Under the pieces are notes generated by a model. That model searched no databases. It saw only the letters and a program-made list of their open reading frames with translations, and was not told where the DNA came from. This document shows positions 16,042 to 24,399 of a stretch of 33,669 nucleotides of DNA, one piece after another. Made by a program: the position numbers and the translations under genes. This stretch comes from CAZUGH01 sp964619785 (GTDB lineage Bacteria > Bacillota > Clostridia > Lachnospirales > Lachnospiraceae), in contig CAZUGH010000015.1 of assembly GCA_964619785.1 (NCBI GenBank), positions 1-33,669 of the forward strand, given 5' to 3'. Each line of letters begins with the position of its first letter. The first letter of the stretch is position 1.

Positions 16042-17114
16042 TCTTTGCAACGCTTCGCTGCTTCATCATAACCAATTTCGTTCACTAATCTGGTCGTCTC
16101 CTCTCGGGAGCCGGCCAGATTTTTTGCACAGCCAGACTCATTCGCTTGTAGCGGTTCGATTGCATTTTCTCGGAAAATGCTTACGCCACGAATGAGCAAG
16201 TCTAGCGATTCTAGTAGTTTATGTGCCATGAATGGTAGAAATGCGTTCAGTTCTAATTGGCCACTCGCCGCAGCAAAGGAAATACCACTATCATTTGCCA
16301 TAACCTCCATCGCCACCTGTGTTACCATTTCAGGAATGACTGGGTTGACCTTACCCGGCATAATCGTCGAGCCTGCCTGCATTGCCTTGAGATGAATCTC
16401 ACTCATTCCACCTTTCGGACCAGAATTCATCAGACGCAGATCATTACAAATCTTCATTAGATTAACGCCACACGACTTGAGAAGACCAGAGACCTCGACT
16501 AATACATCATTATTCTGAGTCAAATCCATTGGATACTCCGCCCTTGCCAGTCCAAATCCCGTGAGCTGACGAAGATTATCAATCACCTGATAACTGTATG
16601 CATGGCTCGCATTGATACCAGTTCCGACTGCCGTTCCGCCTAGATTAACCTGTCGAAGCCGTTCCTCCACCTTGTAAATGCGCCATCGGTCACGGCCGAT
16701 TGCCTGCGCATAAGCACCGAATTCTTCGCCCAGTGTAATTGGCAAAGCATCCATCAATTGTGTCCGTCCTAATTTCTTCACCTTCGCAAACTCAGTTTCC
16801 TTCTGTTGCAAGCTTTCCTGAAGTGCCGACAACTCATCGCTGAGCAGGCGAACTTTCGTAATGGCCGCAATTCGCAATGCAGTTGGGTACACATCATTGG
16901 TTGACTGTCCCAGGTTCACATGGTTAAACGGACTAATCACATCGTAACGCCCCTTCGGAAGACCCATATGCTCGAGCGCGGCATTCGCAACCACTTCATT
17001 TACATTCATATGTGTTGTCGTTCCCGCACCGCCCTGTAACGCATCCGTAACAAACTGTTCATCGAAACGTCCCGCGACAATCTCATCGCAGGCATACTCA
17101 ATCGCACCGCTTCC
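16038..17114 (-). pseudogene. aspA: Aspartate ammonia-lyase (aspartase/fumarase superfamily), truncated at both ends
   Basis: The frame is open from 17114 to a TAA at 16038-16040. It reads GSGAIEYACDEIVAGRF, then QGGAGTTTHMNVNEV, 'NHVNLGQSTNDVYPTALR', GRTQLMDALP, VNLGGTAVGTGIN and the superfamily signature GSTIMPGKVNP, so this is aspartase-like. A complete enzyme is about 465-475 residues; here about 358 codons remain. About 85-90 N-terminal residues are absent, because the frame passes directly into the sensor gene. The last 40-50 residues are also absent: the protein stops after 'IGYDEAAKRCKD' exactly where hydF ends (4-nt overlap of stop regions). The first ATG in frame (17009) lies inside the catalytic core and has no ribosome-binding site. 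It is presumably non-functional unless the junctions are assembly errors. Confidence 0.82.
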
Positions 17115-18036
17115 TTACCCATCTCATAAAAGGGAACCTCAACCATTGTAATCGATGGGCTAAAAAATAAAGTATTTGGTATTCCGTCAAAACCGCTCAC
17201 ACATACATCCTCGGGAATTCGGTATCCTCGTCGAAGTAATTCTGTACTGACCCCTTGCGCCATATAGTCATTGGCACAGATGATAACTTCTGGTTGATAT
17301 CCATCTTGATAAAAATGGTCGCAGGCATCTGCACCACAATTAGTCCAAAAATTACCATAGAAAATCTGTTGCTNNNNNNNNNNNNNNNNNNNNNNNNNNN
17401 NNNNNNNNNNNNNNNNNNNNNNNNNNNNNNNNNNNNNNNNNNNNNNNNNNNNNNNNNNNNNNNNNNNNNNNNNTCGCAGGCATCTGCACCACAATTAGTC
17501 CAAAAATTACCATAGAAAATCTGTTGCTCTGTAACAGGGAGCCCATACGCTTTCATAATACGTTGAAAGCATGACAGACGAGCTCTAGCCTCCTCCATAT
17601 CAAGCGGTCCCGACATGAAGCAAAACTTCGTAAATTCATGCACCTCGACAAAATGCATTACCATATCTTCCATCGCGGCATCATCATCAATGCCAAGCGT
17701 ATGAAATCCTTCTACATTTTCCCTTAAACTCACGACAGGACAATGACACCGGCTGCGGATATTTTCCACCAATTCTTCTTTTGTACCCGCAATATCCATC
17801 GTATCTGTTGCTACAATAACTCCGTCTAGGTCCTCGTAAGGAGGCAGGAACAGAATCTGCTTCTCGCCATTAACAAATCGCTTATTGTGGTCATGGCGTC
17901 CAAACGATGAAAAGAAAGCCACATTATAACCACGCTCTTGCGCTTCTTCAATAATTCCCTGGCATGTTTTCTTCTGAAATGGATCAGATGGACGAAATGT
18001 AAAAACCCCAATTGTTTTCCTATTGTTATGAAACAT
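17006..18036 (-). pseudogene. Periplasmic-binding-like (LacI-type) sensor protein without HTH, 3' end lost
   Basis: Starts MFHNNRKTIGVFTFRPSD with AAGGGGAC upstream. The fold is that of LacI-type sugar-binding domains (GVIVATDT, 'CHCPVVSLRE', 'ICANDYMAQGVSTELLRRG', 'VCVSGFDGIPNT'), but there is no N-terminal helix-turn-helix and no signal peptide. In Lachnospiraceae such cytoplasmic domains often precede a GGDEF domain, so the lost 3' part may have been a diguanylate cyclase; this is inference. The gene contains a 100-N gap with duplicated 55-bp flanks; collapsing it restores one frame of 291 codons. True homology ends near 'FYEMGKEAVR' (about 17110); the remaining roughly 29 residues are the aspartase sequence read in another frame. 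It lies 17 nt after the ABC permease gene on the same strand. Confidence 0.75.
17319..17528. repeat. Exact 55-bp direct repeat flanking a 100-N gap (assembly overlap)
   Basis: Bases 17319-17373 and 17474-17528 are identical and separated by 100 N (17374-17473). Collapsing one copy plus the N restores the sensor gene's frame (FYGNFWTNCGADACDHF). An unmerged contig overlap. Confidence 0.95.
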
Positions 18037-18053
18037 AACCGTCCCCTTCTTTC

Positions 18054-19298
18054 TTATCTTTGGTAGAACACCTGATTGCGGTACATACGTCCCGCCACAC
18101 CAACAAGTATAATGGTAACAAGCAACAACACTGCCATCATCGCAAGTCCCATCAGGATACTTACATTTCCAAGTAAAATGTCTCCTGGCATACTAAAGGC
18201 AGATGTCAATGGGAACCATCTCAAAACCGTAAGCAATGATTCTTTGCCCTGAAGACTTGGAAAATACGAACCGAAAAATCCGATTACCACGATAATCTGA
18301 TAACCACCCATCCCCTGACTTAAGTCCTCTGCCTTCGAAATGCGTGACGCAACGATTCCTGCTACAACACAATAGAATACAAATCCCAAACATACTGCCA
18401 AAACAGCCATAATAATTGCAGGAACTGTGAATCCCGAACCAACTCCCATGCGATGAATTCCGTTTAATACCCCAACAATCGGATTATTGAATTTGGAATT
18501 CAGAACTATGCCGGCATAATGTCCACCAACAAGACCTGCGACCAAACCAAGAATCCATACGATGAATTGCCCAATTCCAACCAGCGCCATCGCACTAATC
18601 TTGCCTGCGAGTAACTCCGATGGTTTCACACATAACAGCAAGGTTTCCATCAACTTGGAGGTTTTCTCTGCCGTTACTGTCTTGGCAATACTCTGTCCAT
18701 ACACAATAACCATGAAATAAAGTACCATAATAATCAGAAGTGGTCCCATCGTCTTAGTGAGCATGCTTCCTACACTCTCTGGTTCCTTACCCACAGTCGT
18801 ATATTCCGTGTTAAGCGGTGCCATCACCACCTGAAGCTTCTCTGGAGATATCTGACTATGCGCTAACTTTTGTCTGTGAATCAAGGTACTGATTTTCTCA
18901 AGTTCCTCATAACAAGTATCCTCGGTAACCTCGGATTCTTCTGGCATCTCAAGTTTCAATCCCATGCTTTCATCATCCATATAACAACGAACCATCGCAT
19001 CTTCTTCCTTGGACGCATGTATTTTCTTACGGATTGATTTTGCATCCTCCGTAACAACTTTGCTTTTCTTTACCTGGCTAAAATCCAGATAGTCATAACC
19101 AGTCTCATTCACAATATATAATGTCTGAATCTGCTTGCTATCTTCTTTTTCACTTTCACTATTTCCTTGAAAATAGGACATTGCGCAAATCCCTAAAAAT
19201 CCTGCTAGGAATAGGAAAATGGAGACTCCAAGTGTCGAAATCAGAAAGCTCTTCCCTTTGGTTGCTTCTCCAATTGTAAATCGAAATACTTTTCTCAT
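18054..19298 (-). CDS. ABC-2-type transporter permease (NatB-like)
   Basis: A 414-residue membrane protein with one N-terminal helix (about 17-42), a roughly 130-residue outer domain rich in charged residues, then about five helices (around 187-207, 230-252, 290-320, 335-350, 375-405). The topology of one helix, a large extracytoplasmic domain and a C-terminal bundle, with 'TVTAEKTSKLMETLLLCVKP' just after the second helix, is that of NatB/ABC-2 exporters. It overlaps the preceding permease gene by 4 nt (ATGA type). With its sister permease and the ATPase it would form one heteromeric exporter. Substrate (ions, peptides or drugs) cannot be assigned. Confidence 0.85.
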   Translation of the reverse strand: MRKVFRFTIGEATKGKSFLISTLGVSIFLFLAGFLGICAMSYFQGNSESEKEDSKQIQTLYIVNETGYDYLDFSQVKKSKVVTEDAKSIRKKIHASKEEDAMVRCYMDDESMGLKLEMPEESEVTEDTCYEELEKISTLIHRQKLAHSQISPEKLQVVMAPLNTEYTTVGKEPESVGSMLTKTMGPLLIIMVLYFMVIVYGQSIAKTVTAEKTSKLMETLLLCVKPSELLAGKISAMALVGIGQFIVWILGLVAGLVGGHYAGIVLNSKFNNPIVGVLNGIHRMGVGSGFTVPAIIMAVLAVCLGFVFYCVVAGIVASRISKAEDLSQGMGGYQIIVVIGFFGSYFPSLQGKESLLTVLRWFPLTSAFSMPGDILLGNVSILMGLAMMAVLLLVTIILVGVAGRMYRNQVFYQR

Positions 19299-20599
19299 GA
19301 TGGATCCGCCTCCTTTCTTCTGGCCAGACGGAAAATCTGACGGAGTTTCATCACATCACCTTTATACATAATCATCGAGCGGTATACTCTTGTTACCAAC
19401 ATGCTAAGCAATACAATAGAGATAATCTGCACGGCCAAAATCGCCAAAGCCAAGTATAACGGAATGACGCCTGTCAGCAGGTTAGCTGGTGCTAAAAATG
19501 GTGTGCAAAATGGAACGAAGCACAAGATGCGTTCTATTAGTCCACCTCCTCCAGAGGCAAGACTACTTATCTTAATTCCTAACCCAGCGTAAGCACTCAG
19601 AACTAGGATAACATTGAAAATCTTCATGCCCTCTCCCATATCCTCGGTCTTACTAATCGCAGCTCCAAATAATGCTGCCATGATGGCGAAAAACAGAACA
19701 CCTGATAAGAAACTGACAACCGCTACAATGATATTAACTAAACTGAGACCAGGCATATTCGTAGCACTAACTACAGTCGCTAGTTGCTCTGGCAATACAA
19801 TCTGATCCATACCAAATGCCAACATTGTGATGATTCCAGAAGCAATTCCACATACAATCATAAGGCCAAGCTGTGCCATTACTACGCCAAGCGCACCAAG
19901 CACTTTTCCCCAAATCAGACTCTTCGTATCTACGGATATCATCAAATTCTCAACTAGCTTATTCGACTTTTCCGTTACAATGCTTGAGGATACAGCTTCT
20001 GCGCTAAAGGAAATCAACATGACAAATAATACAAAACTTGCAAGGAACAGATAGTATTGTTCCATGCTCATATCATCTTCCGTATCAGATGGCGCTTTGC
20101 CTTCTTTATCAAGCCACACAACATCCGTTGTAATGTCCTGGTTAATATCTTTAATCTGCGCTTCTGTAAGTCCCTGTGAGCGCTGTCGCAGTTCATTAAA
20201 CTGTTGATCAAAATCCTCACTGAGCTCCATCACCGTCATCTCGCTCAAGTCGCCATCGGCTGCTGCCACATAACGAATCGTATAGCCAGTTTCTTCTTTT
20301 GTAATATGAAGAAGCAACGTGTTATCAACCACATCTTTTTCTGACGAGGCTGTACCAAACTCTACTTTCTTGTACTCTGAATTTGCTTTCATTCCAGAAA
20401 AATCACCCAGGTTCAATCCGGATTCATCCCAGACAAGCACCTTATCTACCGTGGCTCCTCCACCGTCATCATCTCTCTGATTCAGCACATGAAGAACTGG
20501 CATAGACAACAAAATAACAAGACACATAATGCCCGTTATTACCTTGATACCTATACTCTTCATACTCTGAAGCAGCGTAAATTTGAATACTTTATACAT
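19295..20599 (-). CDS. ABC-2-type transporter permease (NatB-like), sister subunit
   Basis: Starts MYKVFKFTLLQSMKS with GGGAGG five bases before the ATG; the frame extends to 20632 inside the ATPase gene without a better start. About 434 residues with the same plan as the next permease: first helix, charged outer domain (about 45-175), then a conserved 'SSSIVTEKSNKLVENLMISV' stretch and a bundle of five helices with 'AAISKTEDMGEGMK', a motif the sister protein shares ('SRISKAEDLSQGMG'). The two permeases are therefore paralogues and probably a heterodimer. It overlaps the ATPase gene by 8 nt, so translation is likely coupled. Confidence 0.85.
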   Translation of the reverse strand: MYKVFKFTLLQSMKSIGIKVITGIMCLVILLSMPVLHVLNQRDDDGGGATVDKVLVWDESGLNLGDFSGMKANSEYKKVEFGTASSEKDVVDNTLLLHITKEETGYTIRYVAAADGDLSEMTVMELSEDFDQQFNELRQRSQGLTEAQIKDINQDITTDVVWLDKEGKAPSDTEDDMSMEQYYLFLASFVLFVMLISFSAEAVSSSIVTEKSNKLVENLMISVDTKSLIWGKVLGALGVVMAQLGLMIVCGIASGIITMLAFGMDQIVLPEQLATVVSATNMPGLSLVNIIVAVVSFLSGVLFFAIMAALFGAAISKTEDMGEGMKIFNVILVLSAYAGLGIKISSLASGGGGLIERILCFVPFCTPFLAPANLLTGVIPLYLALAILAVQIISIVLLSMLVTRVYRSMIMYKGDVMKLRQIFRLARRKEADPS

Positions 20600-21530
20600 C
20601 GCTGCCTCCCACCTTTTCCACAAAGATTTCATGAAGAGATGGCTCTCTCAATTCATAATGAATCACAGGAATCTTCTCTTCGAGTAATCGTTTCAATAAT
20701 TGTTCGGCTTCTTCTTCCTTCTCCACCTTAATCGCATAACCAGCTGGAGTAGATGACTCAACTGTTAATCCTAATTCATTTAGTATATGCTCGATATCGC
20801 CTTCACATTTCACCTGAAGATGCACTCTTCCGTACTCTTTCTTAATCTCGTTGAGATTACCAGAGAGTACCGTCTTTCCTTTATCTAGTATTGTTACATC
20901 CTCACAAAATTCCTCAATCGTAGCCATCTGGTGGCTAGACATAATCATATATTTTCCCTTTTCAATCTCCTGACGAATGATATTTTTGAAAAGGTCAGCA
21001 TTCACTGGATCAAGACCACTAAGTGGTTCATCTAAGATGATTAGTTCAGGGTCCGATAGAAGCGCCACTAATAGCTGGACCTTCTGCTGATTTCCTTTGG
21101 AAAGCTGCTCTGCCGTCTTAGGTTTTTCGCGCTTTGCCTTCTTACTAGTACTCTTAGGATAAAGGTACTCCGTCAACTCCAGACGTAATGCTAAGCGTTG
21201 AATTCTCTTCCGTGCCTCTTCCTTTGACACACCCTTTAAGCTGGCAAAATACATCAACTGGTCCATCAAGGTAACTTTCGGATACAATCCACGTTCCTCT
21301 GCCAGATAACCGACATTTACCTCCATTGGATTGAGTGGCTTGCCCTTCCAAGTCACAGTTCCTCCATCACTAACTAGCATTCCAAGTATCATTCGTATTG
21401 ATGTGGTTTTACCTGCGCCATTTGTTCCTAGCAAAGCATAAACGCCAGGTTTATCCATTGTAAAAGTCAAATCTTCGAGTACAACTTTATTACCGTACTT
21501 CTTTCGTAAGCTCTTCACCTCTAGTGACAT
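20592..21530 (-). CDS. ABC transporter ATP-binding protein
   Basis: Drives the two downstream permeases. From the ATG at 21530 (GGAGG five bases upstream) it is 312 residues. Walker A GTNGAGKT (about 35-42), a Q-loop replaced by 'GYLAEERGLYP' as in NatA/drug-type exporters, signature LSKGNQQKV (about 143-151) and Walker B LIILDEP are all present. A Lys/Arg-rich insert (STSKKAKREKPKTAE) just before the signature is unusual. The C-terminal region after about 215 is the DUF4162-type domain of such exporters. The 5' end lies inside the end of the CCA-transferase gene (41-nt overlap). Confidence 0.92.
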   Translation of the reverse strand: MSLEVKSLRKKYGNKVVLEDLTFTMDKPGVYALLGTNGAGKTTSIRMILGMLVSDGGTVTWKGKPLNPMEVNVGYLAEERGLYPKVTLMDQLMYFASLKGVSKEEARKRIQRLALRLELTEYLYPKSTSKKAKREKPKTAEQLSKGNQQKVQLLVALLSDPELIILDEPLSGLDPVNADLFKNIIRQEIEKGKYMIMSSHQMATIEEFCEDVTILDKGKTVLSGNLNEIKKEYGRVHLQVKCEGDIEHILNELGLTVESSTPAGYAIKVEKEEEAEQLLKRLLEEKIPVIHYELREPSLHEIFVEKVGGSDV

Positions 21531-22896
21531 TTTGTCCTCCAATCAAAATCTGCATTAACGTGTCTCTATGATTCAATTCTGGTTCCTCTAACACTCGATC
21601 AAGTAGAGTAGCCAGACATTGACCAATCTCAGGGCCTTGCTTCACACCTGCTTCGATTAAATCCTTCCCCGTGACTGCCAAATCCTTCACTGTCACAGCT
21701 TCACCTGCTGCTACAATCTCCCGATATAATTGTTTTGCTTGTTCTAGGCGCTGTAGCTTCTCACTCCGCATATATTCGCTTTGTGCTAAGAGATCCGCTT
21801 CTTGCAAGGCAAACAAATATGGCATTGTCTTCATTCCCACACGATTCATCAGTCTGCGTAGCGCCCTTTTACCACCTTCATATCGATAATCGTGGAATTG
21901 TATCATCTTCGTCACAATCCCCCATGTCTCATTGTCAAACTTCAATCTACGAATAATCTGTCCAGCCAGTTCGGCTCCTTTTATATCATGATTAAAGAAA
22001 TGATCGATTCCTTCCTCATCCGTCGTCTGGCAAAGCGGTTTCGCCACATCATGCAATAACGCCGCAAATACAAGAATAATCTGGTCCTTGCTTCGAGGGA
22101 AATCCCCTCTTTGATATATCTCATTTACCTTTTTCACTGCCTCGATGCTGTGATTCGCCACATCTAGATAATGATGAGGATTGTTCTGCTTCGTTTCACA
22201 CATCTGGTCAAATTCAGGCAAAAATACCTGGGTCAGACCAACTTCCCTAGCAATCAACATTTTCTCTGGTCCCTGCGAACAGAGTAATTTCGTCAATTCA
22301 ACGCGTATGCGTTCTGCGCTCACATGGTCAAGCGTCTGACTAATTTCTTTGATTGCCCCTAATGTTGTTTCTTCAATATGAAAATCCAGCTGTCCTGCAA
22401 ACCGAATCGCACGCAGCATCCGAAGTGCATCTTCATTGAAGCGGTCGGTAGGATTGCCCACCGCACGGATTAAGTGTCTCTCCATATCCTCTTTACCGCC
22501 GAATTTATCCACAATACCAGACTCTTCATTATATGCCATCGCGTTTATCGTAAAATCTCGTCTCTTCAAATCTTCTGTCAGATTCGGGGTAAATAAAACC
22601 TCTTTGGGATGACGATGATCCTCGTACTCACCATCTACTCGATAAGTAGTCACTTCGTAACCGGTCTTATCAATCATAATCGTAACGGTTCCATGTTCAA
22701 TCCCTGTGTCAATCGTCCGTCGAAACAATGCCTTCACTTCTTCGGGTCTAGCTGACGTTGTAATGTCCCAATCCTGTGGCTCTCTTCCTAATAGCACGTC
22801 ACGAACACAGCCCCCTACTGCATAGGCTTCATGTCCATTTTCATTTAACATATGAATAATATGGCTGACGTCAGCCGGTATCCTCATTGTCTTCAT
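21490..22896 (-). CDS. CCA tRNA nucleotidyltransferase / poly(A) polymerase family with HD domain
   Basis: Adds or repairs the 3' CCA of tRNAs; cytoplasmic. 468 residues. The class II nucleotidyltransferase head has GG at 28-29 (AVGGCVRDVLLG), the catalytic DWD at 42-44, 'RRDFTINAMAYN' (112-123) and the 'RFNEDALRMLRAIRFAGQL' helix that selects nucleotides. A C-terminal HD domain follows (His of 'DVANHSIEAV' and 'LLHDVAKP'). This head-plus-HD arrangement is common in Firmicutes. The ribosome-binding site before 22896 is weak (GAAG). A consensus promoter lies 45 bases upstream. It starts a unit with the ABC exporter genes, though no functional link is evident. Confidence 0.92.
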   Translation of the reverse strand: MKTMRIPADVSHIIHMLNENGHEAYAVGGCVRDVLLGREPQDWDITTSARPEEVKALFRRTIDTGIEHGTVTIMIDKTGYEVTTYRVDGEYEDHRHPKEVLFTPNLTEDLKRRDFTINAMAYNEESGIVDKFGGKEDMERHLIRAVGNPTDRFNEDALRMLRAIRFAGQLDFHIEETTLGAIKEISQTLDHVSAERIRVELTKLLCSQGPEKMLIAREVGLTQVFLPEFDQMCETKQNNPHHYLDVANHSIEAVKKVNEIYQRGDFPRSKDQIILVFAALLHDVAKPLCQTTDEEGIDHFFNHDIKGAELAGQIIRRLKFDNETWGIVTKMIQFHDYRYEGGKRALRRLMNRVGMKTMPYLFALQEADLLAQSEYMRSEKLQRLEQAKQLYREIVAAGEAVTVKDLAVTGKDLIEAGVKQGPEIGQCLATLLDRVLEEPELNHRDTLMQILIGGQNVTRGEELTKEVR

Positions 22897-22940
22897 AACT
22901 TCACGTTCTTTCTAAGTCTGATTTTGATACAATCTGTTTT

Positions 22941-22969
22941 ATTATACCTTTTTTCCCAATCAATGGCAA
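22941..22969 (-). promoter_or_regulatory. Sigma-A promoter for the CCA-transferase/ABC unit
   Basis: On the minus strand TTGCCA (22964-22969) and a perfect TATAAT (22941-22946) with a 17-base spacer. Confidence 0.72.
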
Positions 22970-22991
22970 GATTAGAAACACTCTCTATCCT

Positions 22992-23020
22992 TTGACAAAT
23001 GCGTAAAAATTGAGTACAAT
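22992..23020 (+). promoter_or_regulatory. Sigma-A promoter for the TSCPD-M15-PlsC operon
   Basis: A perfect TTGACA (22992-22997), 17-base spacer and TACAAT (23015-23020), about 20 bases before the AGGAGG of the first gene. The best vegetative promoter in the window. Back to back with the CCA-transferase promoter. Confidence 0.88.
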
Positions 23021-23051
23021 AAAGACTAAACGTAAATTTAGGAGGATAACG

Positions 23052-23309
23052 ATGAATTACTCATATACAACAAAGGGAACTTGCAGTTCTAGAATTGATT
23101 TTGAAATTAACGGAGACATTATTACAGATGTTCATTTTACTGGTGGTTGCAATGGCAATCTCAAGGCAATCCATTCACTCGTAGATGGATTAACAGTAGA
23201 ACAGATAGAGAACAAATGTGGTGGCATCGAGTGTGGTATGAAGGGGACTTCCTGCGCCGACCAATTAGCCCGCGCTGTACGCGAGGCATACGAAGCCAAC
23301 ACTCATTGA
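23052..23309 (+). CDS. TSCPD-domain protein (TIGR03905 family)
   Basis: An 85-residue protein starting MNYSYTTKGTCSSRIDFEI, seven bases after AGGAGG; the longer open frame overlaps the promoter and is not credible. It carries the small Cys-rich TSCPD fold: TGGCNGN, 'CGGIECGMKGTSCADQLA' with the invariant cysteines. The same fold occurs at the C-terminus of adenosylcobalamin-dependent ribonucleotide reductases; the stand-alone version has no known role. Four or five cysteines suggest metal binding. First gene of a four-gene operon, 10 nt before the peptidase gene. Confidence 0.88.
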   Translation: MNYSYTTKGTCSSRIDFEINGDIITDVHFTGGCNGNLKAIHSLVDGLTVEQIENKCGGIECGMKGTSCADQLARAVREAYEANTH

Positions 23310-23319
23310 AAGGACCATT

Positions 23320-24381
23320 ATGAAGAAATACATCATCGGAATTGCTTTGATTATCATCGCAGAGGTGGTAGTTCTAACCCTGCCCGCCAAACCAGATTTC
23401 GATTCTAAGTCAAGCACAGTAGCGACTCAGAGTGAATATTATTATAAGGATAATGAAGACTCGGAGGACCCACTTTTGCCTGGAGATATGAATTCTATAC
23501 TTAGTGAAAAAGCCACGGTTCCCATTGATACCACACCAACAAGTATTACTGTTTTGGTGAACCGTTCCTACTTATTGCCAAGCACATATATCCCTAGTGA
23601 CTTAACAGAGCCCGAGGTCAAGTTTAGTTTCTACTATTCTAGTGAGAAACGAAAGATGCGCCAAGAGGCAGCCGAAGCACTGAAAGAATTATTTGATGCT
23701 GGCATCGAGAAAAATGTACTCCTCTATGGGGTATCCGGTTATCGCTCGTATGCAAGGCAGAAGCAAATCTACGACAACAATGTACGTAATCGTGGTGCCG
23801 AGGCAACTAATTCTGTCTCTGCCAAGCCAGGAAGCAGTGAACATCAAACTGGTCTATCCATTGATGTATCTGCCAAGGTTGTTGGCTGTCGTCTTGACCA
23901 AGCATTGGGTAATACAACCGAAGGTAAATGGCTCGCCAAGAATGCCCACAAGTTCGGATATATCATTCGTTACCCCAAAGGCAAGGAATCAATTACCGGA
24001 TATTCCTACGAGCCATGGCACATTCGTTATGTAGGAAAATCCGTTGCTTCTTATTTATATAAGAACAATCTGACTTTGGAAGAATACTATGGCACGACTT
24101 GTGATGAGAAGAGTGGCGAGGCACTTACTGGTGTCGATGTTGAGAATGCGGATACTGTAACGTATGCCACACCAAAACCAACGAAAAAGCCGAAAGCCAG
24201 CCCAAGTCCAACACCAAAAGCAACCAAGAAGCCAAAGAAGACACCAAAACCAACCAAGAAACCAGCTCGCACACCGCACCCTACTCAGGCACCAGTCGTT
24301 ACGGAAGCACCCGTTGTTACACCCGCTCCAACTGCTGTTCCTGTCGTACCCGAGCCAACCGAGCAGGTTCCGATTCAATAA
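23320..24381 (+). CDS. Membrane-anchored M15 (VanY-type) D-alanyl-D-alanine carboxypeptidase with Pro/Thr/Lys-rich tail
   Basis: Trims D-Ala from peptidoglycan stems on the outer face of the membrane. 353 residues: N-terminal signal anchor (about 4-21), a spacer to about 100, and the M15B domain with SGYRSYARQ (139-147), 'GSSEHQTGLSIDV' (His175, Asp182) and EPWHIRYV (Glu231, His234), so the zinc and catalytic residues are complete. From about residue 282 to the end is a low-complexity tail of PT/KP/AP repeats (PKPTKKP, TPKATKKPKK), positively charged first and then Val/Ala/Pro-rich. A tail after the catalytic domain, rather than between anchor and enzyme, is unusual; it may thread into or bind the wall. 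AAAGGA lies eight bases before the ATG. Confidence 0.92.
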   Translation: MKKYIIGIALIIIAEVVVLTLPAKPDFDSKSSTVATQSEYYYKDNEDSEDPLLPGDMNSILSEKATVPIDTTPTSITVLVNRSYLLPSTYIPSDLTEPEVKFSFYYSSEKRKMRQEAAEALKELFDAGIEKNVLLYGVSGYRSYARQKQIYDNNVRNRGAEATNSVSAKPGSSEHQTGLSIDVSAKVVGCRLDQALGNTTEGKWLAKNAHKFGYIIRYPKGKESITGYSYEPWHIRYVGKSVASYLYKNNLTLEEYYGTTCDEKSGEALTGVDVENADTVTYATPKPTKKPKASPSPTPKATKKPKKTPKPTKKPARTPHPTQAPVVTEAPVVTPAPTAVPVVPEPTEQVPIQ

Positions 24382-24399
24382 ACGATATGGAGGAATTCT

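Noticed and set aside
17006..17494. A separate regulator gene at the right side of the 17.4-kb gap
   Set aside because: It is the second half of the sensor gene, split by the duplicated 55-bp overlap.
24163..24378. Repetitive DNA resembling a tandem or CRISPR-like array
   Set aside because: It encodes the Pro/Thr/Lys-rich tail of the M15 peptidase; repeats are irregular and in frame with the protein.
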